NCBI RefSeq assembly: GCF_003219815.1
Contig: NZ_QJVD01000004.1
Span: 62,001-126,000 of the forward strand
Length of the DNA: 64,000 nucleotides
Reading direction: 5' to 3'
Source: Arthrobacter livingstonensis
GTDB lineage: Bacteria > Actinomycetota > Actinomycetes > Actinomycetales > Micrococcaceae
Position numbers and translations under genes: made by a program. Under the pieces are notes generated by a model. The model worked only from the letters and a program-made list of their open reading frames with translations. It was not told where the DNA came from and ran no database searches. Below, piece after piece: positions 56,278 through 64,000 of this stretch. Position 1 is the first letter of the stretch. Each line of letters begins with the position of its first letter.

Positions 56278-56336
56278 GGGCCCACGGGAGCGAGGGCCCC
56301 GCTGCGAGCTTGCGAGCAGTGGGAGCGCCTGGGGAC
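56278..56336 (+). repeat. Dispersed intergenic repeat, copy 2
   Basis: Second copy of the 59-bp element at 53751 (7 mismatches), 41 bp after the helicase stop. Both copies lie in the same orientation immediately after a gene stop. Confidence 0.85.
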
Positions 56337-56795
56337 TATCCGACGCGTCGGCGGCGGGCGGCCTTTGGCCTCTCCTTTACGTTGCCTACAAAAAATGCCG
56401 GCTCCTGTTCCGGCGTCAGGTTCCCGGAGCTGCGCCCGCTGCCTATCGGACCACTACGCCCGCATCCGCGAGTCCGTCGAGGACGGTCTTTGGCATAGTA
56501 CTGTTGTGGCGGCTTTCCGGGGAGTAGATCCGCCCGTAGTACAGTTCTGGCGGGTTGCTTGAGTCGCCGGGTCGCCACAGCCGAACCCTCGGCGCCGGGG
56601 GCCCAAATCGACAGAGACGCGTCTCTCGAGGCAGCGGATCCGGTGTCTTCGGAGGCGACGTCAGGGAGGCCGAGGCCGCCAGCGGCCGAGTGGCCGGAAA
56701 GTCGCCGAGAAGATGCCGGTCCGCAGCCGGAGGTGTCCACCGGCCTGCGCCGAAGGTGACCAGGGCCGGCGCCGGAAGCGACCACCGGGAACGGG
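56337..56795. other. Gene-free GC-rich interval with repeat motifs
   Basis: 459 bp between convergent helicase and pncA without a supported gene. It holds a 17-bp degenerate direct repeat TAGTAC(T/A)GTT(G/C)TGGCGG at 56496 and 56537, and a 19-bp motif at 56574-56592 that also occurs at 45006-45024. A minus-strand open stretch (56443-56565) contains residues reading TMPKTVLDGLADAGVVV, which may be a gene remnant. No T-tailed terminator was found. Confidence 0.6.
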
Positions 56796-57416
56796 CTATT
56801 TGACCTCCACGCCCGCGTCCACGAGCTCGTCGAGGGCTTCTTCGCTGGCGTCTTCGTCCACACCGGCCACAAAGCCGCGCAGCACTGTGGTGTTGTAGCC
56901 GGCATTGACGGCGTCCAGTGCGGTGGCCCGGACACAGAAGTCCGTGGCGATGCCCACGACCACGACGTCCTCGACGTCGTTTTCGCGCAGCCAGTCGTCC
57001 AAGCTGACAGCGGCGTCCCCGTCCTCCGGATTGGCGGCCTCATGGGCCTCGCGCTCACCAACCATGACCTCGTCCTCCGGGGCCAGCAGCCCGTCAAAAC
57101 CGGAGTAGGCGGCGTCATACTTCCCTTTGCGGAAGTATGCGTCGATGTCCTCCGTGTCCAGGTTGCGGTGCAGCGCGGCGCCCTTTGACCCGGCCAGGCA
57201 GTGCACCGGCCAGCTGTTGACAAAATCCGGGGCGTCGGAGAAGTGGCTGCCCGGGTCGATGTGCCAGTCCTGCGTGGCAACGATGAAATCAAAGTCCAGG
57301 GTCTCGGAGATGAGCTCGGTGATCTCGGACGCCAGCTCGGCCCCGCCCGCCACGGCCAGCGAGCCGCCTTCGCAGAAATCGTTCTGCACGTCCACGATAA
57401 TGAGTGCCTTTGCCAT
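56796..57416 (-). CDS. pncA: Nicotinamidase (isochorismatase family)
   Basis: A 206-residue enzyme deamidating nicotinamide to nicotinate. The nucleophile is in GIATDFCVRATALDA near 154, the catalytic Asp in DVQNDFCEGGSL near 8-10, and the metal site in DWHIDPGSHF near 51-60. In mycobacteria this enzyme activates pyrazinamide. AAAGGAGCC precedes the ATG. pncB lies 11 bp upstream, so the two sequential NAD-salvage steps are in one operon. Confidence 0.95.
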   Translation of the reverse strand: MAKALIIVDVQNDFCEGGSLAVAGGAELASEITELISETLDFDFIVATQDWHIDPGSHFSDAPDFVNSWPVHCLAGSKGAALHRNLDTEDIDAYFRKGKYDAAYSGFDGLLAPEDEVMVGEREAHEAANPEDGDAAVSLDDWLRENDVEDVVVVGIATDFCVRATALDAVNAGYNTTVLRGFVAGVDEDASEEALDELVDAGVEVK

Positions 57417-57427
57417 GGGTGGCTCCT

Positions 57428-58771
57428 TTAGTTCCGTACTGTCGAGGGCTGGATGTATTCGGTGGGGATGACGGGGTCGCCACGCTGCAGCCGGCGGGCA
57501 GCGCCCGGCAGCTCCGCCATCGAGGCGGCGTGGCGCTCGGTGGCCCGGCGCACACCCTCCGGGCCGGTCCACCCGGGAATCGTCACGCCGTCGTGCATGA
57601 ACTCCTGGATCAGCGGGCGGTCATTGCCGTCATTGACCGGCATTTCGCCAATGCCGACCACCTCGGCGGTCGCCAGCCCGCGGCCGTTGAGCCGGCGCAG
57701 GGCGAACTTCTTGCCACCCACGCTGGCCTTGTTCTTGGCAGCCTTGGCCACAGGGATGAACCGGCCGCCGTCGTCTTCGCGGGAGACCAGCTTGTAGACC
57801 ATCGAGGCGGTGGGCGCGCCGGATCCGGTGACCAGGGAGGTGCCCACACCGTAGGAGTCCACGGGGGCGGCGGCCAGGGCGGCGATGGCAAATTCATCAA
57901 GGTCGGAGGTGACGGTGATGCGGGTGTTGACGTTGCCGAGCGAGTCCAGCAGCGCCCGGACGTCGTGCGCCTGGGCGAGGAGGTCGCCCGAGTCAAGGCG
58001 GACGCCGCCCAGGCCGGGGCCCGCAATGGCGACGGCCTTGCGTACGGCGGCTTCGACGTCGTACGTGTCCACCAGGAGGGTGGTGCCGGCGCCCATGGAC
58101 TGGACCTGGGCGCGGAAGGCCTCCTCCTCGGAGTCATGCAGCAGGGTGAAGGAATGGGCGGCTGTGCCCTGGGTCAGCACGCCGTAGCGCAGCCCGCATT
58201 CCAGGTTGGAGGTGCTGTGGAAGCCGGCGATCACGGCGGCGCGGGAGGCGGCCACGGCGGACTCCTCGTGCGTGCGGCGGGATCCCATTTCGATGCAGGG
58301 CCGGGAGCCGGCGGCGGTGATCATGCGCGACGCGGCGGAGGCGATGGCGGAGTCGTGGTTCAGCACGGAGAGCACGTACGTCTCCAGGATGCAGGCCTCA
58401 GCAAAGGTGGATTCGATGGTCAGGATTGGCGAATTCGGGAAATACAGTTCGCCCTCTGCGTAACCGTAAATGTTGCCGGAGAACTTGAAGTCGGCCAGCC
58501 ACGCCAGGGTTTCGTCGTTGACCACCTCATTTTGCGCCAGAAAATTCAGCTCGTCCGGGCCGAATCGGAACTCCTCGAGCCCCTCCAGCAGCCGGCCCGT
58601 GCCCCCCACAACCCCGTAGCGGCGCCCGTCCGGGAGCCTGCGGGCAAAGGCCTCGAACACGCTGCGGCGGTGGGCGGCCCCGGAATGCAGGGCTGCCTGG
58701 AGCATGGTGAGCTCGTAGTGGTCCGTGAACAGGGAGGTGCGGGGATGTCCCCAGCCGGATGCAGTAGTCAC
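57428..58771 (-). CDS. pncB: Nicotinate phosphoribosyltransferase
   Basis: A 447-residue enzyme making nicotinate mononucleotide from nicotinate and PRPP. It has LFTDHYELTMLQAAL near 14, the phosphorylated-His region GFHSTSNLECG near 188, GGVRLDSGDL near 261 and the type II phosphoribosyltransferase barrel. The GTG start faces clpS across a 37-bp divergent interval. Confidence 0.94.
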   Translation of the reverse strand: MTTASGWGHPRTSLFTDHYELTMLQAALHSGAAHRRSVFEAFARRLPDGRRYGVVGGTGRLLEGLEEFRFGPDELNFLAQNEVVNDETLAWLADFKFSGNIYGYAEGELYFPNSPILTIESTFAEACILETYVLSVLNHDSAIASAASRMITAAGSRPCIEMGSRRTHEESAVAASRAAVIAGFHSTSNLECGLRYGVLTQGTAAHSFTLLHDSEEEAFRAQVQSMGAGTTLLVDTYDVEAAVRKAVAIAGPGLGGVRLDSGDLLAQAHDVRALLDSLGNVNTRITVTSDLDEFAIAALAAAPVDSYGVGTSLVTGSGAPTASMVYKLVSREDDGGRFIPVAKAAKNKASVGGKKFALRRLNGRGLATAEVVGIGEMPVNDGNDRPLIQEFMHDGVTIPGWTGPEGVRRATERHAASMAELPGAARRLQRGDPVIPTEYIQPSTVRN

Positions 58772-58808
58772 GGAATTTACTTTAGTGGGGCAACACTAGA
58801 ATGGACAC

Positions 58809-59114
58809 ATGAGTGTCAGCACAGCCCCGGAAACGGATCGGGACCTATCCACGCACGAACTCGCCTCCCCTGACATCCCCTGGGAGTTGATTGTGTGGAA
58901 TGACCCCGTGAATCTAATGAGCTATGTCAGTTACGTATTCCAAAGCTATTTTGGCTATTCCGAAGCGAAGGCCGCCGAATTGATGATGCAGGTGCACACC
59001 GAGGGAAAGTCGGCGGTCGCCCGCGGGGCCAAGGAAAAGATGGAGGCCCACGCAGTGGCAATGCACGGCTTTGGCCTCTGGGCAACGGTTCAGAAGGGCG
59101 GCGCACGTGGCTAA
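58809..59114 (+). CDS. clpS: ATP-dependent Clp protease adaptor ClpS
   Basis: A 101-residue N-degron adaptor that delivers substrates to ClpC/ClpA. The conserved binding pocket elements WNDPVNLMSYV near 30-40 and MMQVHTEGKSAVARG near 59-73 are present. It overlaps the following DUF2017 gene by 8 bp. Confidence 0.95.
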   Translation: MSVSTAPETDRDLSTHELASPDIPWELIVWNDPVNLMSYVSYVFQSYFGYSEAKAAELMMQVHTEGKSAVARGAKEKMEAHAVAMHGFGLWATVQKGGARG

Positions 59115-59673
59115 GGCCTTCAACGCCGGCCGCCGCGGCATCGCCGGCTTCCTCGAACCTGCCGAACGCGACCTCCTGCGCAAGCTCTTCGCGGACATCA
59201 TCACCATGCTTGAACCCGCCCGGCCCGCCCACGAGGACCCGCTCGCGGCGCTGATCGGCCTGGACATGGACGTCACCGTGCCCACCGACCCCGCCCTTCT
59301 GCGCCTCCTGCCCGATGCCGTGAAGGACGACGCCGGCTCCGCACTTGAGTTCCGCCAGCTCACCGAACGCTCGCTGCGGGAAACGAAGATCGGGGCGCTG
59401 CGCGCGGCCTCCCTGGACCTCGACAAGGAAAAGCTGGTCCTGGACCCGGAAACGGCGCGACTCTGGTCCATGGCCCTCAACGACGTCCGGCTGGTGCTGG
59501 CCCAGCGGCTGGAAATACGGGACGAGGACGACGCTGAACGGGTCCACGAGGTGCAGGACTGGGGTGACGCGGACGACGTCGAAAGTTACCTCTCGCTGGT
59601 CTACAACTTTGTCTCGTGGCTGCAGGAAAGCCTCGTCCAGGCCATGCTCGCGGGCCTGAAGAGTGGCAAATAG
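59107..59673 (+). CDS. DUF2017 domain protein
   Basis: A 188-residue, mostly helical acidic protein starting at a GTG inside clpS (VAKAFNAGRRGIAGFLEPAERDLL). The family is consistently encoded between clpS and murI in actinobacteria; function unknown. Overlap with clpS suggests linked expression. Confidence 0.88.
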   Translation: MAKAFNAGRRGIAGFLEPAERDLLRKLFADIITMLEPARPAHEDPLAALIGLDMDVTVPTDPALLRLLPDAVKDDAGSALEFRQLTERSLRETKIGALRAASLDLDKEKLVLDPETARLWSMALNDVRLVLAQRLEIRDEDDAERVHEVQDWGDADDVESYLSLVYNFVSWLQESLVQAMLAGLKSGK

Positions 59674-59768
59674 GCTCCGGTGTCGGCCCGAATGTGCGCC
59701 TCCTGTGACAAAACAGACGCGGCCAAAAGTATCCGGCTGCCCGGCATTGCATCTAGTCTGAAACGATT

Positions 59769-60791
59769 ATGAGCACAACACCCGGGGGACCCCAGACCAC
59801 AGCCCAGCCAGATGCGGCCGCGAGCCCCTTGGCGGACCGGGCCATCGGCATTTTTGATTCGGGCGTGGGCGGGTTGACCGTGGCGCGCGCCGTCATCGAC
59901 CAACTGCCCAACGAATCCATCCTGTACGTGGGCGACACCGCGAACGGCCCCTACGGGCCCCTGCCCATCGCCGAGGTGCGGGCCAACGCCCTGGGCGTCA
60001 TGGACGAACTGGTGGACGCCGGCGTGAAGCTGCTGGTGATTGCCTGCAACTCCGCGTCCGCCGCAGTGCTGCGCGATGCCCGGGAACGCTACACGGCCCG
60101 GTACGGCATCCCCGTTATCGAGGTCATCCAGCCTGCCGTGCGGCGTGCCGTGGCCGCCACCCGCACGGGAAATGTGGGCGTCATCGGCACCGTTGCCACG
60201 GTGGGCTCGCGCGCCTATGAGGACACCTTCGCCGCCGCGCCGGACCTTCGGATCACGTCCGTGGCCTGCCCTGATTTTGTGCGCTTTGTGGAATCCGGAA
60301 TTACTGCCGGCCCCGAACTGCTCTCCACGGCGGAGGCGTATTTGGCGCCGCTGCGGGAGGCCAAGGTGGACACCCTGGTGCTTGGCTGCACCCACTACCC
60401 GCTGCTCACCGGCGTGATCTCCTACGTGATGGGGGATTCGGTCACGCTCGTCTCAAGCGCCGAGGAAACGGCCAAGGACGTCTACAAGGCGCTGGTCAGC
60501 CACGACCTGGAACGGCTTTCCACCCTTGCACCCACCCACACCTTCCTGTCCACGGGCGACGCCGGCGGGTTCGGCGTCCTGGCCCGTCGGTTCCTGGGCC
60601 CGGAAGTCCGGGGCGTGGAGCAGGCCAGCCACGTGTCCGCGCACTACCCCACCGGTTCCATGGCCCGCATCACGCCGGACATGATTGCCGCCGCCCGCGC
60701 AGCAGGCCCCGGCAGCGCGCGGATCTCCAATTTTGTTTTGCAGGACCCAGCGGGCAGACTGGCCGTTTCCGGGCCGGCATTGGGGAGCTGA
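59769..60791 (+). CDS. murI: Glutamate racemase
   Basis: A 340-residue enzyme supplying D-glutamate for peptidoglycan. It has [15 protein letters not shown] near 27-41 (after a non-conserved 25-residue leader), [11 protein letters not shown] near 57, and the two catalytic cysteines in IACNSAS near 93 and LGCTHYP near 207. A 95-bp gap separates it from DUF2017; the metallo-hydrolase follows after one base. Confidence 0.96.
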   Translation: MSTTPGGPQTTAQPDAAASPLADRAIGIFDSGVGGLTVARAVIDQLPNESILYVGDTANGPYGPLPIAEVRANALGVMDELVDAGVKLLVIACNSASAAVLRDARERYTARYGIPVIEVIQPAVRRAVAATRTGNVGVIGTVATVGSRAYEDTFAAAPDLRITSVACPDFVRFVESGITAGPELLSTAEAYLAPLREAKVDTLVLGCTHYPLLTGVISYVMGDSVTLVSSAEETAKDVYKALVSHDLERLSTLAPTHTFLSTGDAGGFGVLARRFLGPEVRGVEQASHVSAHYPTGSMARITPDMIAAARAAGPGSARISNFVLQDPAGRLAVSGPALGS

Positions 60792-60792
60792 G

Positions 60793-61590
60793 ATGAAACT
60801 GACGATCATAGGGTGCAGCGGGTCCTTCCCGGGTCCGTCGTCGGCAGCTTCCTGCTACCTGTTGACGGCGCACGACGGCGTCCGGCCGTGGCGCGTGCTG
60901 CTGGACCTTGGCAGCGGGGCCCTCGGCGATGTCCAAAAGTACATGGACCTGGAGGATATCGACGCCATCTTCCTCACCCACCTGCACCCGGACCACTGCA
61001 TGGACCTGTGCGGCCTGCACGTGGCCGTGCGCTGGAACCCTCACGGGTGGAACCGCGGGCGGATCCGCGTATGGGGGCCGGAGGCGACGGCGGACAGGCT
61101 CGCCACCGCCTATGGCCTGGAGCTGGACCCCGGGATGCGCGGCGAGTTCGATTTTCAGAACTGGCAGGCGCTGGAACCGGTCACGGTGGGGCCCTTCAAG
61201 GTCACCCCGTACCCTGTGAACCATCCCGTGGCCGAGGCCTACGCCCTCCGGATTGAAACCACCGAATATGACGGCACCGGCGTCGACCGGACAAGCACGC
61301 TGACGTATTCCGGGGACACGGACGCCTGTGAGGCTCTCGAGGACGCGGCACGGGACGCCCACTTTTTTCTCTGTGAGGCTGCCTTCGAAGAGGGCCGCGA
61401 CGACCACATCAAGGACGTCCACCTGACCGGCAAGCGTGCCGGCGAAGCGGCCGAGCGGGCCAACGCGCGCAGGCTCCTGCTGACGCACATCCCCGTGTGG
61501 ACGGACCCCAACACCGTGGTTGCAGAGGCCCGTGAAGTGTTTTCCCGTGACGTTTCCGTCGCCGTGGCCGGGGTCCATTACACCATCTAG
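60793..61590 (+). CDS. MBL-fold metallo-hydrolase
   Basis: A 265-residue metallo-beta-lactamase fold hydrolase with the metal motif THLHPDH near 62-68, further ligands NHPV near 146, SGDT near 175 and TH near 234. It belongs to the RNase Z-like/phosphodiesterase-type group. The mycobacterial protein at this locus (Rv1339, between murI and rph) has been reported as a cyclic-nucleotide phosphodiesterase; the same role is possible but not shown by sequence alone. Confidence 0.9.
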   Translation: MKLTIIGCSGSFPGPSSAASCYLLTAHDGVRPWRVLLDLGSGALGDVQKYMDLEDIDAIFLTHLHPDHCMDLCGLHVAVRWNPHGWNRGRIRVWGPEATADRLATAYGLELDPGMRGEFDFQNWQALEPVTVGPFKVTPYPVNHPVAEAYALRIETTEYDGTGVDRTSTLTYSGDTDACEALEDAARDAHFFLCEAAFEEGRDDHIKDVHLTGKRAGEAAERANARRLLLTHIPVWTDPNTVVAEAREVFSRDVSVAVAGVHYTI

Positions 61591-61748
61591 GCAACGGCCC
61601 GAGCCCGGTCACCGGCCCTCCTTGATCCTGGGGCCCTACCGCCGCGGCACGTTGCCATTTCGTCACGTTTTGGCCCGCCCCGGGGACGCCGCGGCTCCGC
61701 CCGGGCATACTGGGAGCATCTGGATTCGCCTTGCGAAAGTGGTGCGTC

Positions 61749-62543
61749 ATGAAACAGGTCCATCTGCTGCTTGCCGCAGGTGTTGCGGTGTCGCTGGCAG
61801 GGTGCGCGCCCGCCGCCGTCGCGACCACCCCGGGCGGCCCTGCGCCGTCGAACTCGGCGCCAGCGGAAAGCCGGGCAACGGCGACGCCCGCGGCCCCGGT
61901 CATCAGGATCTCCCCGGGTTATGCCGGCAGCGGGTCCATGACGCCGGCCCTCGAGGAATTGTACGCCCTGGTCGATGACAACCACGAAGTGTTTTCCGGG
62001 GCCTGGTTCCTTGGCAAGCCGTCCAAGCTTGTGATGGGCGTGGCCCGCCCGGACGCCCCGGCGGCGGTGCAATTCGAGTCGTTGCGAAAGCAGCTCGACC
62101 CCGAGGGCAGGGCCACAGCGGTTGTGCCGGCCAAGTACTCCCTGGCCGAGATGCTCGGGATCCAGAAGGAGGTCTTGGACAAGTACATGACCAAACGCCA
62201 AAACACCGTTCAGGGCCTGGGCCCGGACCCCGTGAACGAGGCGGTCAATGTCACGATCCTTCGCACCGCCTCCGAGCCGCCGCTGCAGGAGAACCCCACC
62301 GTGCTGGCCATCGCCGCCAAGTACGGAAACGCAGTCGAATTTGAGGAAACATCCGGCGTCGGCACGCTGGATTTAGCGGCTTTGCCGGCTCCGCCGCATC
62401 GCCCGGCGCCGCCAGAATCATCCGAAATGATCATGTTTGTGCGGCCGATGTCCGATAGGGTCGGGAGTACCGATGCACAAGATTATGGGGAGTCTGACGG
62501 TGGCTGGGAAAGGCCGGCGGAACTGCCCAGCCGTTCACAGTAA
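61749..62543 (+). CDS. Putative lipoprotein, function unknown
   Basis: A 264-residue protein with a lipoprotein signal peptide: short basic start (MKQ), hydrophobic core and lipobox SLAGC with the modified Cys at residue 19, then a Pro/Ser/Ala linker. The mature part (about 60-240) has mixed alpha/beta character without a family I recognise. An in-frame TTG at 61731 would add six residues. It is followed after 12 bp by a small membrane protein gene. Confidence 0.75.
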   Translation: MKQVHLLLAAGVAVSLAGCAPAAVATTPGGPAPSNSAPAESRATATPAAPVIRISPGYAGSGSMTPALEELYALVDDNHEVFSGAWFLGKPSKLVMGVARPDAPAAVQFESLRKQLDPEGRATAVVPAKYSLAEMLGIQKEVLDKYMTKRQNTVQGLGPDPVNEAVNVTILRTASEPPLQENPTVLAIAAKYGNAVEFEETSGVGTLDLAALPAPPHRPAPPESSEMIMFVRPMSDRVGSTDAQDYGESDGGWERPAELPSRSQ

Positions 62544-62555
62544 AGGACTTTCACC

Positions 62556-63095
62556 ATGAGCAACACCCCGATGCCAAGCTACAATCCGGACTGGTCGCAG
62601 CAGGGCGGCGCACCTGCACCCGTTCCCGTAAAGCCGAAGCAGGTGGGTTGGGCCTTCCAATTGATTCTGGCCGCAGCCGTCCTGCAGGTCATCGGGGCCA
62701 TCTTCGGCGTCGTCAACGCAACCTCCGACAAGTTCCGCGCGAATGCCGCTGAGACGATCGCCAAGCAAAATATGAAGAGCAACGGCCAGGATCTGGTGCA
62801 GGCCGCCGTGACGACCACCATCGTCCTAATCGTCGTTGTGGCAGTGGTGGCAGTGGTTCTTTACGTCATCATCGGCCTGTTCATCAACAAGGGCGCCGGC
62901 TGGGCGCGCATCACCGGGCTGGTGCTGGCCGTGATTTCGCTTAGCCAGCTCGTCAGCCTCTCCATGCCCGCGGGAATCTTCACCGTCCTCCAGGTGCTGG
63001 CCGGCATCGCCGCCATCGTCCTGTGCTTCATCAAGCCCGGCTCGCAGTACTTCACAGATAGGAAGAACTTCAAGCTGGCCAACAAGGGCCGCTGA
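62556..63095 (+). CDS. Small membrane protein, function unknown
   Basis: A 179-residue protein with a Pro/Gln/Gly-rich cytosolic start and four hydrophobic segments (about 33-53, 90-112, 118-135 and 137-160). It resembles the many small actinobacterial multi-pass proteins without assigned function. It lies 12 bp after the lipoprotein gene and before a nested inverted repeat. Confidence 0.75.
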   Translation: MSNTPMPSYNPDWSQQGGAPAPVPVKPKQVGWAFQLILAAAVLQVIGAIFGVVNATSDKFRANAAETIAKQNMKSNGQDLVQAAVTTTIVLIVVVAVVAVVLYVIIGLFINKGAGWARITGLVLAVISLSQLVSLSMPAGIFTVLQVLAGIAAIVLCFIKPGSQYFTDRKNFKLANKGR

Positions 63096-63130
63096 CCGCC
63101 CGTCCAGCATCCCGGCGCAGGCATGGGGGA

Positions 63131-63211
63131 CTGTTCTGCGCACCGTGCCTGCCGTGCCGGGCGCAGGACAGTGTCCTGCGCCCGGCAGGTTACGTTGGCG
63201 GCGCAGAACAG
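63131..63211 (+). terminator. Nested inverted repeats before rph
   Basis: Outer arms CTGTTCTGCGC (63131-63141) and GCGCAGAACAG (63201-63211) enclose a perfect 16-bp inverted repeat (63155-63170 with 63172-63187) containing GCGCAGGACA. All four arms share the motif GCGCAG(G/A)ACA. The structure lies between the stop of the small membrane protein gene and the rph start and could terminate upstream transcription, although no T-tract follows. Confidence 0.7.
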
Positions 63212-63252
63212 GACGGCTCGCCCGGGGGCCCTCGGACGCTAGGCTTATACCC

Positions 63253-64000
63253 ATGACATCCAGCGAGACTGCATTCCTGCGCGCCGACGGCCGCACCACC
63301 GACCAACTCCGCGACATCACCATCACACGCGGCTGGTCCAAGCAGGCCGAAGGCTCGGCCCTGATTGAATTCGGCAACACCCGCGTGCTGTGCACCGCCT
63401 CCCTGACGGCCGGCGTGCCGCGCTGGCTCAAGGGCGAGGGCACCGGCTGGGTCACGGCCGAATACGCCATGCTGCCGCGCGCCACCAACACCCGCAATTC
63501 CCGCGAATCCGTCAAGGGCCGGATCGGCGGCCGCACGCACGAGATCTCCCGCCTGATCGGCCGCTCGCTGCGCTCCATCATTGACACCAAGGCACTCGGC
63601 GAGAACACCATCGTCCTGGATTGTGACGTCTTGCAGGCCGACGGCGGCACCCGCACCGCTGCGATCACCGGCGCGTATGTGGCCCTGGCCGACGCCATCG
63701 CCTACGCCAAGGAAAACAAGCTGATCCCCAAGAACTCCCAGCCGCTCCTTGACACGGTCTCCGCCATCTCCGTGGGCATCATCGACGGGGTCCCCATGCT
63801 GGACCTTCCCTACGTTGAGGACGTCCGCGCGGAGACCGACATGAACGTGGTGGTCACCGGCTCCGGCAAATTCGTGGAGGTCCAGGGCACTGCCGAAGGC
63901 GCCCCATTCGACCGCGACGAGCTGAACAAACTTCTGGACCTGGCGTTGATCGGCACCAGCCAACTGGCCCAAATCCAGCGCGAAACCCTCGACGCGAAGT
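63253..64000 (+). CDS. rph: Ribonuclease PH (partial, runs off the right edge)
   Basis: The first 249 residues of a phosphorolytic 3'-5' exoribonuclease that trims tRNA precursors. It has [13 protein letters not shown] near 8, [13 protein letters not shown] near 38, [18 protein letters not shown] near 70-88, [15 protein letters not shown] near 94-108 and [21 protein letters not shown] near 118-138. Only the last few residues are missing. It keeps the murI-MBL-rph order with a two-gene insertion. Confidence 0.96.
   Translation, partial: MTSSETAFLRADGRTTDQLRDITITRGWSKQAEGSALIEFGNTRVLCTASLTAGVPRWLKGEGTGWVTAEYAMLPRATNTRNSRESVKGRIGGRTHEISRLIGRSLRSIIDTKALGENTIVLDCDVLQADGGTRTAAITGAYVALADAIAYAKENKLIPKNSQPLLDTVSAISVGIIDGVPMLDLPYVEDVRAETDMNVVVTGSGKFVEVQGTAEGAPFDRDELNKLLDLALIGTSQLAQIQRETLDAK

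Noticed and set aside
56555-56803. Plus-strand open frame of 82 codons rich in Arg, Gly and Ser
   Set aside because: It lies in a repeat-like GC-rich stretch, lacks a ribosome binding site and overlaps the end of pncA; looks like a spurious frame.

Overview
The window reads as a chromosome segment of a high-GC Gram-positive actinobacterium, most likely Arthrobacter-like (Micrococcaceae). The evidence is GC-rich coding sequence with many GTG/TTG starts, NucS mismatch endonuclease, DUF2550, DUF3039 and DUF2017 proteins, a Rho factor with a huge Arg/Asn/Asp-rich insert, and the gene order argS-lysA-hom-thrC-thrB-rho-prfA-prmC-sua5-(wec)-atp operon followed later by nucS and a YbbN-like gene. The order pncB-clpS-DUF2017-murI-MBL hydrolase-rph near the right end is also typical of actinobacteria. 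Genus-level assignment is inference.

Layout. 1-10.4 kb is accessory: a truncated MarR-type gene, a minus-strand run CMD protein-esterase-two methyltransferases, a GH1 beta-glucosidase, an SDR-MarR pair with its own promoter, tRNA-Arg(CCG), an MFS transporter, a ThDP-dependent enzyme and an Lrp/AsnC regulator. 10.44-10.89 kb is a gene-free block built of nested direct and inverted repeats. 10.9-23.5 kb is core: arginyl-tRNA synthetase, lysine/threonine biosynthesis, Rho, release factor 1 and its methylase, and the tRNA t6A enzyme. 23.6-28.6 kb holds two GT2 glycosyltransferases and a WbpM/WbpL-like pair, which together look like an initiation module for a surface glycan. 28.7-36.7 kb is a complete F1Fo ATP synthase operon (atpI, atpZ-like, B, E, F, H, A, G, D, C).

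36.7-64 kb mixes envelope and housekeeping genes: DUF2550; an esterase translationally coupled to an MprF-type aminoacyl-phosphatidylglycerol synthase with an atypical rhomboid-like N-terminus; a cold-shock protein; nagA; nucS; an AI-2E family permease; a large membrane protein with a charged disordered middle; a thioredoxin-fold/TPR protein; an ABC exporter; nagB; a DUF3039-helicase pair; pncA-pncB for NAD salvage; then clpS, murI, a metallo-hydrolase, a lipoprotein, a small membrane protein and rph, which runs off the window.

The most unusual signals are non-coding: the perfectly symmetric four-copy element between divergent lrp and argS; a 126-bp tandem repeat that stays in frame with prmC; several dispersed intergenic repeats; a rho leader with a short ORF, a hairpin and a palindromic ribosome binding site; and a nested inverted repeat before rph. 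No CRISPR array, prophage, insertion sequence or rRNA was seen.
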